Origin: an uncultured Kordia sp.
Lineage (GTDB): Bacteria > Bacteroidota > Bacteroidia > Flavobacteriales > Flavobacteriaceae
NCBI RefSeq assembly: GCF_947489565.1
Contig: NZ_CANLEA010000011.1
Coordinates: 124,001 to 188,000, forward strand
Direction of reading: 5' to 3'
Length of the DNA stretch: 64,000 nt
A model generated the notes under the pieces. It saw only the letters and a list, made by a program, of their open reading frames with translations, was not told the DNA's origin and did not search any database. A program made the position numbers and the translations under genes. The first letter of the stretch is position 1; each line of letters starts with the position of its first letter. This document shows positions 36,142-45,797 of this stretch, in pieces.

Positions 36142-36999
36142 ATGAAAGGAATAGTATTAGCAGGAGGATCAGGAACACGATTGCATCCACTTACCTTAGC
36201 CGTAAGCAAGCAATTGATGCCTGTGTATGACAAACCGATGATATACTATCCCGTTTCAACTTTAATTAGTGCAGGAATTCGAGAAATACTCATTATTTCT
36301 ACACCACAAGATTTACCATTATTCCAAAAATTACTGGGCGATGGTAAAAAATTTGGTTGCGAATTTCACTATGAAGTACAAGAAGCGCCAAACGGATTGG
36401 CAGAAGCTTTCATCATTGGAGAAGCCTTTATTGGCGACGACAAAGTTGCGTTAATTTTGGGTGATAATATATTTTATGGCTCAGGTTTAGCAGACTTATT
36501 ACAAGCAAATAACGATCCGCAAGGAGGAATCATTTACGCATATCATGTACACGACCCGGAACGTTATGGAGTCGTAGAATTTGATGAAAATGGCAATGCA
36601 ATTTCTATTGAAGAAAAACCAGCACAGCCAAAATCAAACTATGCAGTTCCTGGGATCTATTTTTATGACAATGAAGTGGTTGAAATTGCCAAAAACATTC
36701 AGCCAAGTGGAAGAGGAGAACTCGAAATAACCGATGTAAATCGTGTATATTTAGAAAAAGGAAAACTAAGTGTAAGTATTCTAGACAGAGGAACGGCTTG
36801 GTTAGATACCGGAACATTCAACTCATTAATGCAAGCATCGCAATTTGTACAAGTCATTGAAGAACGTCAAGGACTCAAAATTGGTGCTATTGAAGAAGCT
36901 GCATATCGAATGGGATTCATTAGCAAAAAACAATTGGATGAATTGGCGGCGCCATTATTAAAAAGTGGGTACGGAAAACATCTATTAGAAATACAATAA
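36142..36999 (+). CDS. rfbA: Glucose-1-phosphate thymidylyltransferase
   Basis: A 285-residue nucleotidyltransferase with the activation loop [11 protein letters not shown] (8-18), [11 protein letters not shown] and ILGDNIFYG. It joins glucose-1-phosphate and dTTP to make dTDP-glucose, the first step of the rhamnose pathway. It sits between rfbB and rfbC with gaps of under 10 bp. Confidence 0.97.
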   Translation: MKGIVLAGGSGTRLHPLTLAVSKQLMPVYDKPMIYYPVSTLISAGIREILIISTPQDLPLFQKLLGDGKKFGCEFHYEVQEAPNGLAEAFIIGEAFIGDDKVALILGDNIFYGSGLADLLQANNDPQGGIIYAYHVHDPERYGVVEFDENGNAISIEEKPAQPKSNYAVPGIYFYDNEVVEIAKNIQPSGRGELEITDVNRVYLEKGKLSVSILDRGTAWLDTGTFNSLMQASQFVQVIEERQGLKIGAIEEAAYRMGFISKKQLDELAAPLLKSGYGKHLLEIQ

Positions 37000-37008
37000 A
37001 AAAACGTC

Positions 37009-37542
37009 TTGAACATAACACACACACCATTAGCAGACTGTTTTGTCATAGAACCTCAAGTATTTGGGGATTCTAGAGGAAGCTTTATGGAAAGTTACAA
37101 CGAACAAAAATTTCCAGCAAACGTTCATTTTGTACAAGACAATCAATCCATATCTCAAAAAGGTGTGTTGCGCGGATTGCACTTTCAAAAAGGAGCGCAT
37201 GCACAAGCAAAACTAGTGCGTGTAATTCGTGGAGAAGTATTGGATGTAGCCGTTGATATAAGACCAGATTCTAAAACCTTCGGACAGCATTTTTCGATCA
37301 TTCTGAACGCTGAAAACAATAAACAACTCTTTGTGCCGAGAGGATTTGCACATGGTTTTGCAGTATTGCAAGACGATACAATATTTGCGTATAAATGTGA
37401 TAACTTTTACAACAAAGAAGCGGAATCAGGAATTATTTATAACGATCCAGACATTGCTGTTGATTGGATGTTACAAGAAAATGAAATCATACTTTCCGAT
37501 AAAGACAAACTGCTTTCAAATCTGAAATCATTATCGCTATGA
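37009..37542 (+). CDS. rfbC: dTDP-4-dehydrorhamnose 3,5-epimerase
   Basis: A 177-residue cupin enzyme with the RGLHFQ motif (55-60), the KLVRVIRGEVLDVAVDIR strand pair and FVPRGFAHGF (108-117), all typical of RmlC. It epimerises C3 and C5 of dTDP-4-keto-6-deoxyglucose. No ATG fits; the start is a TTG at 37009, which gives the normal N-terminus. Its stop overlaps the rfbD start by 4 bp. Confidence 0.95.
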   Translation: MNITHTPLADCFVIEPQVFGDSRGSFMESYNEQKFPANVHFVQDNQSISQKGVLRGLHFQKGAHAQAKLVRVIRGEVLDVAVDIRPDSKTFGQHFSIILNAENNKQLFVPRGFAHGFAVLQDDTIFAYKCDNFYNKEAESGIIYNDPDIAVDWMLQENEIILSDKDKLLSNLKSLSL

Positions 37543-38393
37543 AAACGGTTTTAGTTACGGGCGCCAATGGTCAATTAGGACAATGTATTCAAAAGATACA
37601 ACAGCAACATCCAAACATCAACTTTCACTTTAAATCCTCTAAGGAATTAAACATTACAGACACAGTTTCAGTACAAGACTATTTTTCAAATCATACTTTT
37701 GATTACTGTGTAAATTGTGCTGCCTATACCAATGTAGAATTGGCCGAAAGCGAAGAAGACAAAGCTTATTTAGTAAATGCAGAAGCTGCTAAAAATTTAG
37801 CGAAAGCCTGTGCTGACAATAATGTGACTTTACTTCATATTTCTACAGACTATGTGTTTGATGGCACCAAAACATCGCCGTATGTAGAAACAGACACTAC
37901 AAATCCGATTAGTGTATATGGCGCATCTAAACTAAAAGGCGAAGAAAACATTCAAGCAGTTACAGAAAAGTACTTTATCATCCGTACCTCTTGGTTATAT
38001 GCTGAATTTGGAAAAAACTTTTACAAGACTATTCTGCGAAAAGCAGCAGAAAAAGCAAACCTAACCATTACTACAGAACAAAAAGGAACACCGACAAACG
38101 CAAATGATTTGGCGGAATTGCTTCTACACATAATAAATACAGAAAATACACAGTACGGAATCTATCACTTTAGCAACGAAGGAGAAGCTACTTGGTACGA
38201 TTTTACCAAAGAAATTATTCAAAATTTAAATTTGGCGGAAGCGGACCAACCTTCGTTAAAAAGTGTGGATAGCTATAAAACCAAAGCCGCACGTCCCAAA
38301 AACAGTGTTTTAGACAAAACGAAAGTCCGTGGTATGATAATGACGATCCCATGGCAAGAAAGTCTCCGTAATTTGATGCAAAATCACTTATAA
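37539..38393 (+). CDS. rfbD: dTDP-4-dehydrorhamnose reductase
   Basis: A 284-residue SDR enzyme with a GANGQLG nucleotide motif (8-14), STDYVFDG (102-109) and the active-site Tyr127-Lys131. It makes dTDP-L-rhamnose, completing the four-gene set rfbBACD. It overlaps rfbC by 4 bp and is followed directly by cysQ. Confidence 0.95.
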   Translation: MKTVLVTGANGQLGQCIQKIQQQHPNINFHFKSSKELNITDTVSVQDYFSNHTFDYCVNCAAYTNVELAESEEDKAYLVNAEAAKNLAKACADNNVTLLHISTDYVFDGTKTSPYVETDTTNPISVYGASKLKGEENIQAVTEKYFIIRTSWLYAEFGKNFYKTILRKAAEKANLTITTEQKGTPTNANDLAELLLHIINTENTQYGIYHFSNEGEATWYDFTKEIIQNLNLAEADQPSLKSVDSYKTKAARPKNSVLDKTKVRGMIMTIPWQESLRNLMQNHL

Positions 38394-38397
38394 CTTG

Positions 38398-39195
38398 ATG
38401 AACAACTACCTACATACCGCTATAAAAGCTGCTGTTGATGCAGGTGCGATTATTATGAATATCTATGAAAATCAAATCGTAGATGTTGAACGAAAAACGG
38501 ACGATTCTCCCGTAACTATCGCAGACAAAAAAGCCGATATATACATTCAAAATGCTTTACAAAGTACAGGAATTCCAGTATTAAGTGAAGAAGGCGAACA
38601 CGCAAACTATGAAGTTCGTAAAAATTGGCAAAAATGCTGGATTGTAGATCCACTTGATGGCACCAAACAATTTATCAGTCGAAATGGCGAATTTACTGTC
38701 AATATTGCGTTGGTAGAAAACGGCATCTCATTATTAGGTGTCATTTATATTCCTGTCACAAAATCGTTATATTTTGCGATAACAGAAGAAAAAAAAGCAT
38801 TCAAAATAGAATTAGAAGCACATACAATTACCGAAAGTATGCTGCAAAATGCTGTTGAAATATTTGCAACTCCAGAAAATGATGTAGTTACAATAGCATC
38901 AAGTCATTTCTCTAAAAATCAAGATGTGTTAGAACTCATCGATACGCTTGACACAGAAGGAAAAGAGATCAACTTAATCAAAGCAGGAAGTTCGTTAAAA
39001 TTTTGCTTAATGGCAGAAGGAAAAGCGTCATACTATCCGCGTTGTGCACCAACAATGGAATGGGACACGGCAGCAGGACACGCTATTTGTAATGCTGTTG
39101 GACTTGAAGTATATTCTCTAGAAACCAACAAACCCCTAAAATACAACAAAGAAAATCTACTAAATCCGTGGTTTCTTGTTAGAAAAATAGGATAA
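38398..39195 (+). CDS. cysQ: 3'(2'),5'-bisphosphate nucleotidase (CysQ type)
   Basis: A 265-residue inositol monophosphatase-fold enzyme. SEEG (about 61-64), the metal-binding DPLDGTK segment and the later WDTAAGHAI segment are all visible. It dephosphorylates 3'-phosphoadenosine 5'-phosphate, a by-product of sulfate transfer. I chose the ATG at 38398 over a TTG three bases earlier. It lies 4 bp after rfbD. No cysC, cysD, cysN or sulfotransferase gene is in the window, so a link to glycan sulfation is only suggestive. Confidence 0.9.
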   Translation: MNNYLHTAIKAAVDAGAIIMNIYENQIVDVERKTDDSPVTIADKKADIYIQNALQSTGIPVLSEEGEHANYEVRKNWQKCWIVDPLDGTKQFISRNGEFTVNIALVENGISLLGVIYIPVTKSLYFAITEEKKAFKIELEAHTITESMLQNAVEIFATPENDVVTIASSHFSKNQDVLELIDTLDTEGKEINLIKAGSSLKFCLMAEGKASYYPRCAPTMEWDTAAGHAICNAVGLEVYSLETNKPLKYNKENLLNPWFLVRKIG

Positions 39196-39200
39196 AATAA

Positions 39201-39239
39201 AAGGGGATAAAACCCTTTCCAAAAAGGGTATTTCCCCTT
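39201..39239 (+). terminator. Imperfect hairpin after cysQ
   Basis: The arms 39201-39218 and 39223-39239 are largely complementary (AAGGGG paired with CCCCTT and CCCTTT with AAAGGG) with an internal mismatch. T-rich sequence follows. It probably ends or attenuates the rfb-cysQ transcript. Confidence 0.5.
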
Positions 39240-39275
39240 AAAATTCATTTATTTCCTAGAATTAAAATTTATAGC

Positions 39276-39283
39276 TAGTTTTG
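39276..39283 (+). promoter_or_regulatory. Candidate internal promoter (-7 element) before the wbpP-like gene
   Basis: TAGTTTTG matches TAnnTTTG exactly, 17 bp before the ATG at 39301. With the hairpin just upstream, it divides the glycan locus into a rhamnose unit and a uronic acid unit. The same octamer precedes the sigma factor at 2395. Confidence 0.55.
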
Positions 39284-39300
39284 CAGCGAATAATAGCAAC

Positions 39301-40296
39301 ATGTATCAAGAAGCATATCACCAAGAAGACCTCAATAATTACTGTTTTTTAATCACTGGCGGCGCAGGATTCATAGGATCCAATTTAGTAGAATATCTAT
39401 TAAAACACAGCGCCAAAAAAGTACGTGTATTAGATAACTTAGCTACAGGTTTTAAACATAATATTGAGGAATTTGAGTCAAACCCAAATTTCGAATTTGT
39501 ATTAGGTGATATTAGAGACTTGGAAACGTGTAAGAAAGCTGTCGACGGAATGGACTTTGTATTGCATCAAGCTGCCTTAGGTTCAGTGCCACGTTCCTTT
39601 AACGATCCTATTTCGTCCAATGAAGTAAACATTGCAGGTTTCTTAAACATGTTAGTCGCTTCGCGTGATGCAGGTGTAAAACGAATGGTATATGCAGCTT
39701 CTTCAAGTACGTATGGCGATAGCAAAGCATTACCAAAACAAGAAGAAATTATTGGGAAACCTTTATCTCCGTATGCAATTACGAAATATGTAAACGAATT
39801 GTATGCAGATAACTTCTCTACAAACTTTGACTTTCATACGGTAGGACTGCGTTATTTCAACGTTTTTGGACCAAAACAAAACGTAAAAGGTGCATATGCA
39901 GCCGTAATTCCATTATTTTTCAATGCAGGAATACATAACACAAAAGTAACAATCAATGGTGATGGAAATCAAACCAGAGATTTTACTTTTATAGAGAATG
40001 TAGTGCAAGCAAATATAAAAGCAGCATTATCAGAAATTACAAAACATGAAGTAGTCAATGTTGCCGTTGGCGATCGTATTAGTGTGAATGATTTGTGGAA
40101 TAATATCAAAGAAATTACGCAAAGTACAATAGAAGCATCTCATGGAGAAAGCAGGATAGGAGATGTGCGCGATTCATTGGCCGATATTTCAAAAGCAAAA
40201 ACACTATTGCAATACAATCCTACATATACAGTTCGTGATGGTTTGTCCATTACGTACGACTTTTTTAAAAAGCAATCTTTAACAAATGACAAATAA
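39301..40296 (+). CDS. wbpP: UDP-N-acetylglucosamine 4-epimerase (WbpP type)
   Basis: A 331-residue SDR enzyme with GGAGFIGSN (20-28), LHQAALGSVPRS, AASSSTYGD and SPYAITKYVNELYAD. This arrangement resembles Pseudomonas WbpP closely. It interconverts UDP-GlcNAc (or UDP-GlcNAcA) and its galacto epimer. It overlaps by 11 bp the next gene, a WbpO/TviB-type dehydrogenase, the usual partner for making UDP-GalNAcA. Its own promoter precedes it. Confidence 0.9.
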   Translation: MYQEAYHQEDLNNYCFLITGGAGFIGSNLVEYLLKHSAKKVRVLDNLATGFKHNIEEFESNPNFEFVLGDIRDLETCKKAVDGMDFVLHQAALGSVPRSFNDPISSNEVNIAGFLNMLVASRDAGVKRMVYAASSSTYGDSKALPKQEEIIGKPLSPYAITKYVNELYADNFSTNFDFHTVGLRYFNVFGPKQNVKGAYAAVIPLFFNAGIHNTKVTINGDGNQTRDFTFIENVVQANIKAALSEITKHEVVNVAVGDRISVNDLWNNIKEITQSTIEASHGESRIGDVRDSLADISKAKTLLQYNPTYTVRDGLSITYDFFKKQSLTNDK

Positions 40297-41545
40297 GGTA
40301 ATCTCCATAATAGGTTTAGGATATGTTGGATTGCCCTTAGCGGTTGAATTCAGTAAAAAAGGATATCAAGTCATCGGATTTGATATCAATGAAGCTAGAA
40401 TTCAAGAGCTACAACAAGGAGAAGATCATACGCTTGAAGTTAGCAAAGAAGAACTACAAGAAGCTTCCACCTTACAATACACAAACAAAGCGGAAGCCAT
40501 TGCGCAAGCAAATGTGTATATCGTAACTGTTCCAACACCGATTACCGAACATAAATTTCCAGACCTAACACCGTTAGAAGCTGCTTCAAACTTAGTTGGC
40601 GCTGTGTTGGCAAAAGGAGATATTGTCATTTATGAATCAACAGTATTTCCAGGATGTACAGAGGAAGTTTGTGTGCCAATCTTAGAAGCACAAAGTAATT
40701 TGGTGTTTAATTCAGATTTTTTCTGCGGATATTCTCCTGAAAGAATCAATCCGGGAGACAAAAAACACAGAGTCAGCAATATTGTCAAAGTAACTTCGGG
40801 AAGCACGCCTGAAATTGCAGAAATCATTGATGAGCTTTACAAAAGTATCATAACGGTTGGTACGTTCAAAGCATCTTCCATCAAAGTAGCGGAAGCTGCC
40901 AAAGTCATTGAAAATTCGCAACGCGATATCAACATTGCGTTTGTCAACGAATTAGCCTTAATCTTTGGGAAATTAGGTATTGATACACATGAAGTATTAG
41001 AAGCTGCAGGAACCAAATGGAACTTCTTACCGTTTACGCCAGGATTGGTTGGTGGACATTGCATTGGTGTAGATCCGTATTACTTAACACACAAAGCAAA
41101 AAGTGTAGGATACATTCCACAAGTCATCTTAGCAGGAAGAAAAATAAACGATAACATGGGCAAATACATCGCAGAACGCGTGGTAAAACTCATGATTAAA
41201 CAAGAAAAACTAATCAAAGGTGCAAAAGTGACCATATTAGGTATCACGTTTAAAGAAAATTGCCCAGACATTAGAAATACACGAGTGATTGACATTGTGC
41301 ATGAACTCACAGAATATGGGATTGAAGTTGAGGTGTTTGACGACAACGTAGATACATCACAAGTAAAGAAAGAATACAATATTGACTTGGTGTCTTCTAT
41401 TTCAAAAGACACTAGAGCGATTATTTTGGCAGTTGCACATAAAAGTTTCAATAAAATTGACGTAACTCCCTTTTTTAAAGCAGGATGTATTATTTTTGAC
41501 GCGAAAAATTTCTTCCCAAAACCAATCGTAACAGAGAGATTATAG
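40286..41545 (+). CDS. wbpO: UDP-N-acetyl-hexosamine 6-dehydrogenase (WbpO/TviB type)
   Basis: A 419-residue nucleotide-sugar dehydrogenase. GLGYVGLP (10-17) binds NAD, and the catalytic Cys259 sits in GGHCIGVDPYYL. GYSPERINPGDKKH (148-161) is typical of the TviB/WbpO subgroup as opposed to WecC. It oxidises C6 of UDP-GlcNAc or UDP-GalNAc in two steps. Together with the overlapping WbpP-type epimerase it should supply UDP-GalNAcA. Confidence 0.9.
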   Translation: MTNKVISIIGLGYVGLPLAVEFSKKGYQVIGFDINEARIQELQQGEDHTLEVSKEELQEASTLQYTNKAEAIAQANVYIVTVPTPITEHKFPDLTPLEAASNLVGAVLAKGDIVIYESTVFPGCTEEVCVPILEAQSNLVFNSDFFCGYSPERINPGDKKHRVSNIVKVTSGSTPEIAEIIDELYKSIITVGTFKASSIKVAEAAKVIENSQRDINIAFVNELALIFGKLGIDTHEVLEAAGTKWNFLPFTPGLVGGHCIGVDPYYLTHKAKSVGYIPQVILAGRKINDNMGKYIAERVVKLMIKQEKLIKGAKVTILGITFKENCPDIRNTRVIDIVHELTEYGIEVEVFDDNVDTSQVKKEYNIDLVSSISKDTRAIILAVAHKSFNKIDVTPFFKAGCIIFDAKNFFPKPIVTERL

Positions 41546-41586
41546 CCGTAAGAACAATAAAGTAAACAAAGAACAAAAACAAACTG

Positions 41587-42714
41587 ATGAAAAAAAACCT
41601 AATTGTATTTGGTACACGACCAGAAGCTATTAAAATGGCACCGCTGGTAAAGGAATTTTTAAAACACCAAGACACTTTTGAAACAAAAGTTTGTATCACG
41701 GCACAGCATAGAGAAATGCTGGATCAGGTACTTTCATTTTTTGAAATAACTCCAGACTATGATTTGGACTTGATGAAGCCTAATCAGAATTTATATGGTT
41801 TAACAGCAGATATCATCACGAACTTAAAGCCTGTATTGGAAGATTTTCAACCAGACTATGTATATGTTCATGGAGATACAACTACGACAATGGCAACAAG
41901 TATTGCAGCGTTTTATTCGGGTGCAAAAGTATGTCACGTAGAAGCAGGATTGCGTACTTTTAACAAAAGATCGCCTTTCCCAGAAGAAATCAACAGATGT
42001 GTTACAGGAAGTATCTGTGACTATCACTTTTCGCCAACAGAAACTTCAAAGCAAAATCTGCTTAACGAAAATGTTGCAGATGAAAATATATTAATTACAG
42101 GAAATACCGTGATTGATGCCTTGCATTTTAGTGCGGACAAAGTAAAATCAGACGGATTCCAAGACCAAGAAATTGAAGACGTAAAAGGAGTTTTAGACAC
42201 TTCTAAACGATTAATTTTAGTAACTGGTCACCGTAGAGAAAATCACGGACAAGGATTTATCAACATTTGCACGGCTTTAAAGCAAATTGCAACCGATCAT
42301 CCTGATACACAAATTATTTATCCTGTACACTTAAATCCAAACGTACAAAAGCCTGTATATGAATTATTAGCAGACATAGATAACGTGAATTTAATAAAAC
42401 CGTTATCATATCCTGCATTTGTATGGTTAATGGATAAATCGAGCTTAATTATTACAGATAGTGGTGGTGTGCAAGAAGAAGCACCAAGTTTAGGAAAACC
42501 AGTATTGGTAATGCGTGATACTACAGAGCGACCAGAAGCTGTAGACGCAGGAACCGTATTATTGGTGGGAACAAATACCGAAAAAATTATCAGTGAAGCT
42601 AACAAATTACTAACAGACGAATCTGCTTATCACAAAATGAGTAAACTACACAATCCTTACGGAGACGGAACTGCTTGTGATAAGATCGTTAAATACATGT
42701 CAAAATTACAATAA
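41587..42714 (+). CDS. wecB: UDP-N-acetylglucosamine 2-epimerase (non-hydrolysing)
   Basis: A 375-residue enzyme of the GT-B-like epimerase fold, with GTRPEAIKMAPL at the N-terminus, YVHGDTTTT, HVEAGLRTF and the C-terminal SGGVQEEAPSLGKPVLVMR segment. It makes UDP-ManNAc. It is followed after 5 bp by wecC, which oxidises the product to UDP-ManNAcA. Confidence 0.96.
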   Translation: MKKNLIVFGTRPEAIKMAPLVKEFLKHQDTFETKVCITAQHREMLDQVLSFFEITPDYDLDLMKPNQNLYGLTADIITNLKPVLEDFQPDYVYVHGDTTTTMATSIAAFYSGAKVCHVEAGLRTFNKRSPFPEEINRCVTGSICDYHFSPTETSKQNLLNENVADENILITGNTVIDALHFSADKVKSDGFQDQEIEDVKGVLDTSKRLILVTGHRRENHGQGFINICTALKQIATDHPDTQIIYPVHLNPNVQKPVYELLADIDNVNLIKPLSYPAFVWLMDKSSLIITDSGGVQEEAPSLGKPVLVMRDTTERPEAVDAGTVLLVGTNTEKIISEANKLLTDESAYHKMSKLHNPYGDGTACDKIVKYMSKLQ

Positions 42715-42719
42715 GAATC

Positions 42720-43925
42720 ATGGGAAGTAACAAACCAAGTGTTGTGATGGTAGGTCTAGGATATATTGGACTTCCTACCGCAGCGTTAATTGCAAGTAGA
42801 GAAATTAAAGTAACAGGAGTTGATATTCATCAACATGTTGTAGATACAATAAACAAAGGAGAAATCCACATCGTAGAACCAGACTTAGATGGTTTGGTAC
42901 ACAAAGTAGTAAAAGATGGATACCTAACAGCAAGTACATCGCCAGTAGAAGCAGATGTATATTTAATTGCTGTGCCAACACCATTTAAAGGCGATTATGA
43001 GCCAGATATCTCATACGTAGAATCAGCAACAAGAGCTTTATTACCAACGTTAAAAGAAGGTGCATTGGTTATTGTAGAATCTACAAGTCCTGTAGGAACT
43101 ACTGAAAAAATGCAAGCAGTTATTGAAGCTGAACGTCCAGAATTGATTGGAAAAATATACATGGCATACTGTCCAGAACGTGTATTGCCAGGAAATGTAA
43201 TTTACGAATTAGAGCACAACGATAGAGCTATTGGTGGAATCAACCCTGAGTCTACTGAAAAAGCAGTTGAATTTTACAGACACTTTGTAAAAGGAACCTT
43301 GCACAAAACCAACTCTAGAACAGCAGAAATGTGTAAGTTGGTTGAAAACTCATCAAGAGACGTTCAAATTGCCTTTGCAAATGAGCTTTCTATGATTTGT
43401 GATGAAGCAGAAATCAATGTTTGGGAATTGATCAACTTAGCCAACAAGCATCCGCGTGTAAACATTTTACAACCGGGAACAGGAGTTGGTGGACACTGTA
43501 TCGCAGTAGATCCATGGTTTATTGTTTCTGAATTTCCAGAGCAAGCGAAAATCATTCGTTCGGCAAGAGAAATCAACAATTACAAAACAGAATGGGCTAT
43601 TGAAAAAGTAAAAAGTACGGCGTTACAATTTAAGATAGACAATGGTAGAGACGCTAAAATCGCTTGTATGGGATTGGCTTTCAAACCAAATATTGACGAT
43701 TTACGTGAATCTCCAGCATTACAAGTAGTAGCTACTTTAGTAAATGATGGTTTCAACGTATTGGCAGTTGAGCCAAATATTAAGTCGCACAACAAATATG
43801 AAATTTACGATAGGGAAGATGCTATAGAACAAGCAGATATTATTGTATATTTGGTTGCGCATAGAGAGTTTGCTAATTCTGAAAGAGTAAAGCAAACACT
43901 AGATTTTTGTGGAATTTATAAATAA
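42720..43925 (+). CDS. wecC: UDP-N-acetyl-D-mannosamine dehydrogenase
   Basis: A 401-residue nucleotide-sugar dehydrogenase with GLGYIGLPTA (12-21), CPERVLPGN (151-159) and the catalytic Cys260 in GVGGHCIAVDPWF. The PERVLPG segment is typical of the WecC/UDP-ManNAc group and differs from the neighbouring TviB-type enzyme. It oxidises UDP-ManNAc to UDP-ManNAcA. It forms a tight pair with wecB. Confidence 0.95.
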   Translation: MGSNKPSVVMVGLGYIGLPTAALIASREIKVTGVDIHQHVVDTINKGEIHIVEPDLDGLVHKVVKDGYLTASTSPVEADVYLIAVPTPFKGDYEPDISYVESATRALLPTLKEGALVIVESTSPVGTTEKMQAVIEAERPELIGKIYMAYCPERVLPGNVIYELEHNDRAIGGINPESTEKAVEFYRHFVKGTLHKTNSRTAEMCKLVENSSRDVQIAFANELSMICDEAEINVWELINLANKHPRVNILQPGTGVGGHCIAVDPWFIVSEFPEQAKIIRSAREINNYKTEWAIEKVKSTALQFKIDNGRDAKIACMGLAFKPNIDDLRESPALQVVATLVNDGFNVLAVEPNIKSHNKYEIYDREDAIEQADIIVYLVAHREFANSERVKQTLDFCGIYK

Positions 43926-43942
43926 AACATAAGAACGTAATT

Positions 43943-44515
43943 ATGAGAAAAGTATTAGTAGTAGCCTTAGGTCTTTTTCTGATTGCATGTGGATCAGACG
44001 AAAAAAAGAAAAATGGGGAAGAGCCTAAGCAGGAAGAAACTAAAAAACCGGAAGTAAAAAAGCCAACAGAAAAAGAATTGGCAATTATGGCACTTCCTGA
44101 AATTTCGAAGCTTTCTGCGGAACCATTAATCATTCGTGAAGATGTACATGAATTCTCGGAAGATATTCAATTTGAAGAAGTTGGAGTGGTAAAAGGAAGC
44201 GCTGAAGGAACACATAGTTTTCTTTTTTATGTAGGAGATGATACAAACTTAGAAGCACTATCTCAGTACACATTAGCAGTAATGCTATATCCAGAAAACC
44301 CTAAAGAACTGGCTAAAAAAGACCAGAAAAAAGGATTTATGGTAAAAAGTACCAAATGTAAAGTAATGAGAGAAGGAAAATATCCTGTAGTAGTGTTTGC
44401 GGATTATCCTGCTAATGTTACCAAAGTGAAGGAAGTAAAAGCATATTTATACACCAAGGATGGAATTTTAAATCCTAAAAAGCAAAAGTTACTTATTAAA
44501 AACTTTTCTTTATAA
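43943..44515 (+). CDS. Hypothetical lipoprotein in the glycan locus
   Basis: A 190-residue protein with the lipobox FLIAC, giving an acylated Cys at residue 16. A low-complexity Lys/Glu/Pro linker follows (about 20-50), then a domain of about 135 residues without a recognised family. It lies 17 bp after wecC and is followed by a hairpin, so it ends this sub-operon. Because it is membrane-anchored, it may assist export or assembly of the glycan; this is inference. Confidence 0.7.
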   Translation: MRKVLVVALGLFLIACGSDEKKKNGEEPKQEETKKPEVKKPTEKELAIMALPEISKLSAEPLIIREDVHEFSEDIQFEEVGVVKGSAEGTHSFLFYVGDDTNLEALSQYTLAVMLYPENPKELAKKDQKKGFMVKSTKCKVMREGKYPVVVFADYPANVTKVKEVKAYLYTKDGILNPKKQKLLIKNFSL

Positions 44516-44532
44516 TTCAAAACAATACATGC

Positions 44533-44570
44533 TAAAGGTCTTTTTGGAATCCTATCCAAAGAGACCTTTA
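44533..44570 (+). terminator. Hairpin between glycan sub-operons
   Basis: Arms 44533-44548 and 44555-44570 pair over about 16 bp with one mismatch. The downstream sequence has only a short T run. It may reduce, rather than stop, read-through into the polymerase genes. Confidence 0.55.
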
Positions 44571-44604
44571 TCGCATACATTCATATATAAGACTTAAAAA
44601 AAGG

Positions 44605-45789
44605 ATGCAAAAAATATTTAGTAATCTTATATCTAACAAAAGCTTAGCTATTTTTACTGCGCTCCTTTTTTTCTTTAACTTCTTGTCCAAACTTTTAAAA
44701 GAAATCTTTTCCGTAAGGATTCCACTCTATCCAAGTACCATTTTAAAATTATCGGCAGTAGCACTGCTTTTTATTTATTTTGTCATGTACTTGCGAAAAA
44801 AGAAGTTTGCATGGTATATTTATGGACTTCTCATCGTATTTGGAGTTGATCTTTTAATAAAAATATTTCAAGAAGTTCCCAATCAAGTCATTTACAACCG
44901 ATCGTATTATTTTTTTAAAGGAATCTTCTTTTTTCTGCTGATTATCGGAATCAAAGATTTAGGAAAAAAAGAACTTGAAAAGCCTATCAATGTCTTGCTT
45001 TTCATAGGAAAGTTCAATCTAATGCTCATTTTACTAGGTGCATTGTTTGATATCAATCTTTTCAAATCCTATCCGCATACAGATCGTTTCGGTTTTAATG
45101 GAATTATGGCCGAACCTGGTATCAGTACCTATCTGTACATGTTACTAGCTATAATTTCCTATTTGCGTTATCGCTATCAAAATTACAGCTATTGGACAAC
45201 GGTATTTATGCTCATTGCCATTGTGTTTTTGGGAACAAAATCGGGTTATTTATTTATCGGAATATTGATCTTTATTCACATTTTATATCTGCTAAAAAAA
45301 TTACAATATCAAATATCGTTCATTGCTATCTTGCTAATATCCGGGTTTGTATTGAAAGATAAACTCATTCAACTTGCAATCAATTCGTTCAACTTTGGAA
45401 CCTATTTGTATGAAAAACATGGACTCTTAACGTTCATTACCTCAAAGAGAGATTTGCTACTACAAGATACCATTGCATACATCAGCGAAAACTGGTCGGC
45501 TTTGCAATACGTTATTGGTGGAATGGATTTCAGAATGCATCGCGTAGAATTTGAATTTATAGACATTTTCCTCTTTTTTGGAATGATAGGTATTTGCTTG
45601 TACTTATTAGTATTAAAGAAAGTATTCTTAGCCAACAAACCAAAAACGCTATATGTAGTATTATTTTTAGTCGTATTATTTGTGTGTTCTCTTGGCGGAA
45701 ACCTGTTCTTCTCCACTACAAATTCTTTTTGTTTTGTAGTTGTCTTTTTATATTTAAGTAAAAGTGTATCAACCACAAATAAGCTATAA
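44605..45789 (+). CDS. Polytopic membrane protein, probable Wzy-type polymerase
   Basis: A 394-residue protein with about ten to twelve hydrophobic helices and a larger loop between late helices (about 285-315). The build matches O-antigen polymerase or ligase-like proteins, which have little sequence conservation. A flippase and glycosyltransferases follow, which fits a Wzx/Wzy pathway. The next gene (8 bp away) is also ligase-like. Which one polymerises and which one transfers the glycan cannot be decided from sequence. Confidence 0.65.
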   Translation: MQKIFSNLISNKSLAIFTALLFFFNFLSKLLKEIFSVRIPLYPSTILKLSAVALLFIYFVMYLRKKKFAWYIYGLLIVFGVDLLIKIFQEVPNQVIYNRSYYFFKGIFFFLLIIGIKDLGKKELEKPINVLLFIGKFNLMLILLGALFDINLFKSYPHTDRFGFNGIMAEPGISTYLYMLLAIISYLRYRYQNYSYWTTVFMLIAIVFLGTKSGYLFIGILIFIHILYLLKKLQYQISFIAILLISGFVLKDKLIQLAINSFNFGTYLYEKHGLLTFITSKRDLLLQDTIAYISENWSALQYVIGGMDFRMHRVEFEFIDIFLFFGMIGICLYLLVLKKVFLANKPKTLYVVLFLVVLFVCSLGGNLFFSTTNSFCFVVVFLYLSKSVSTTNKL

Positions 45790-45797
45790 TTTTATAC

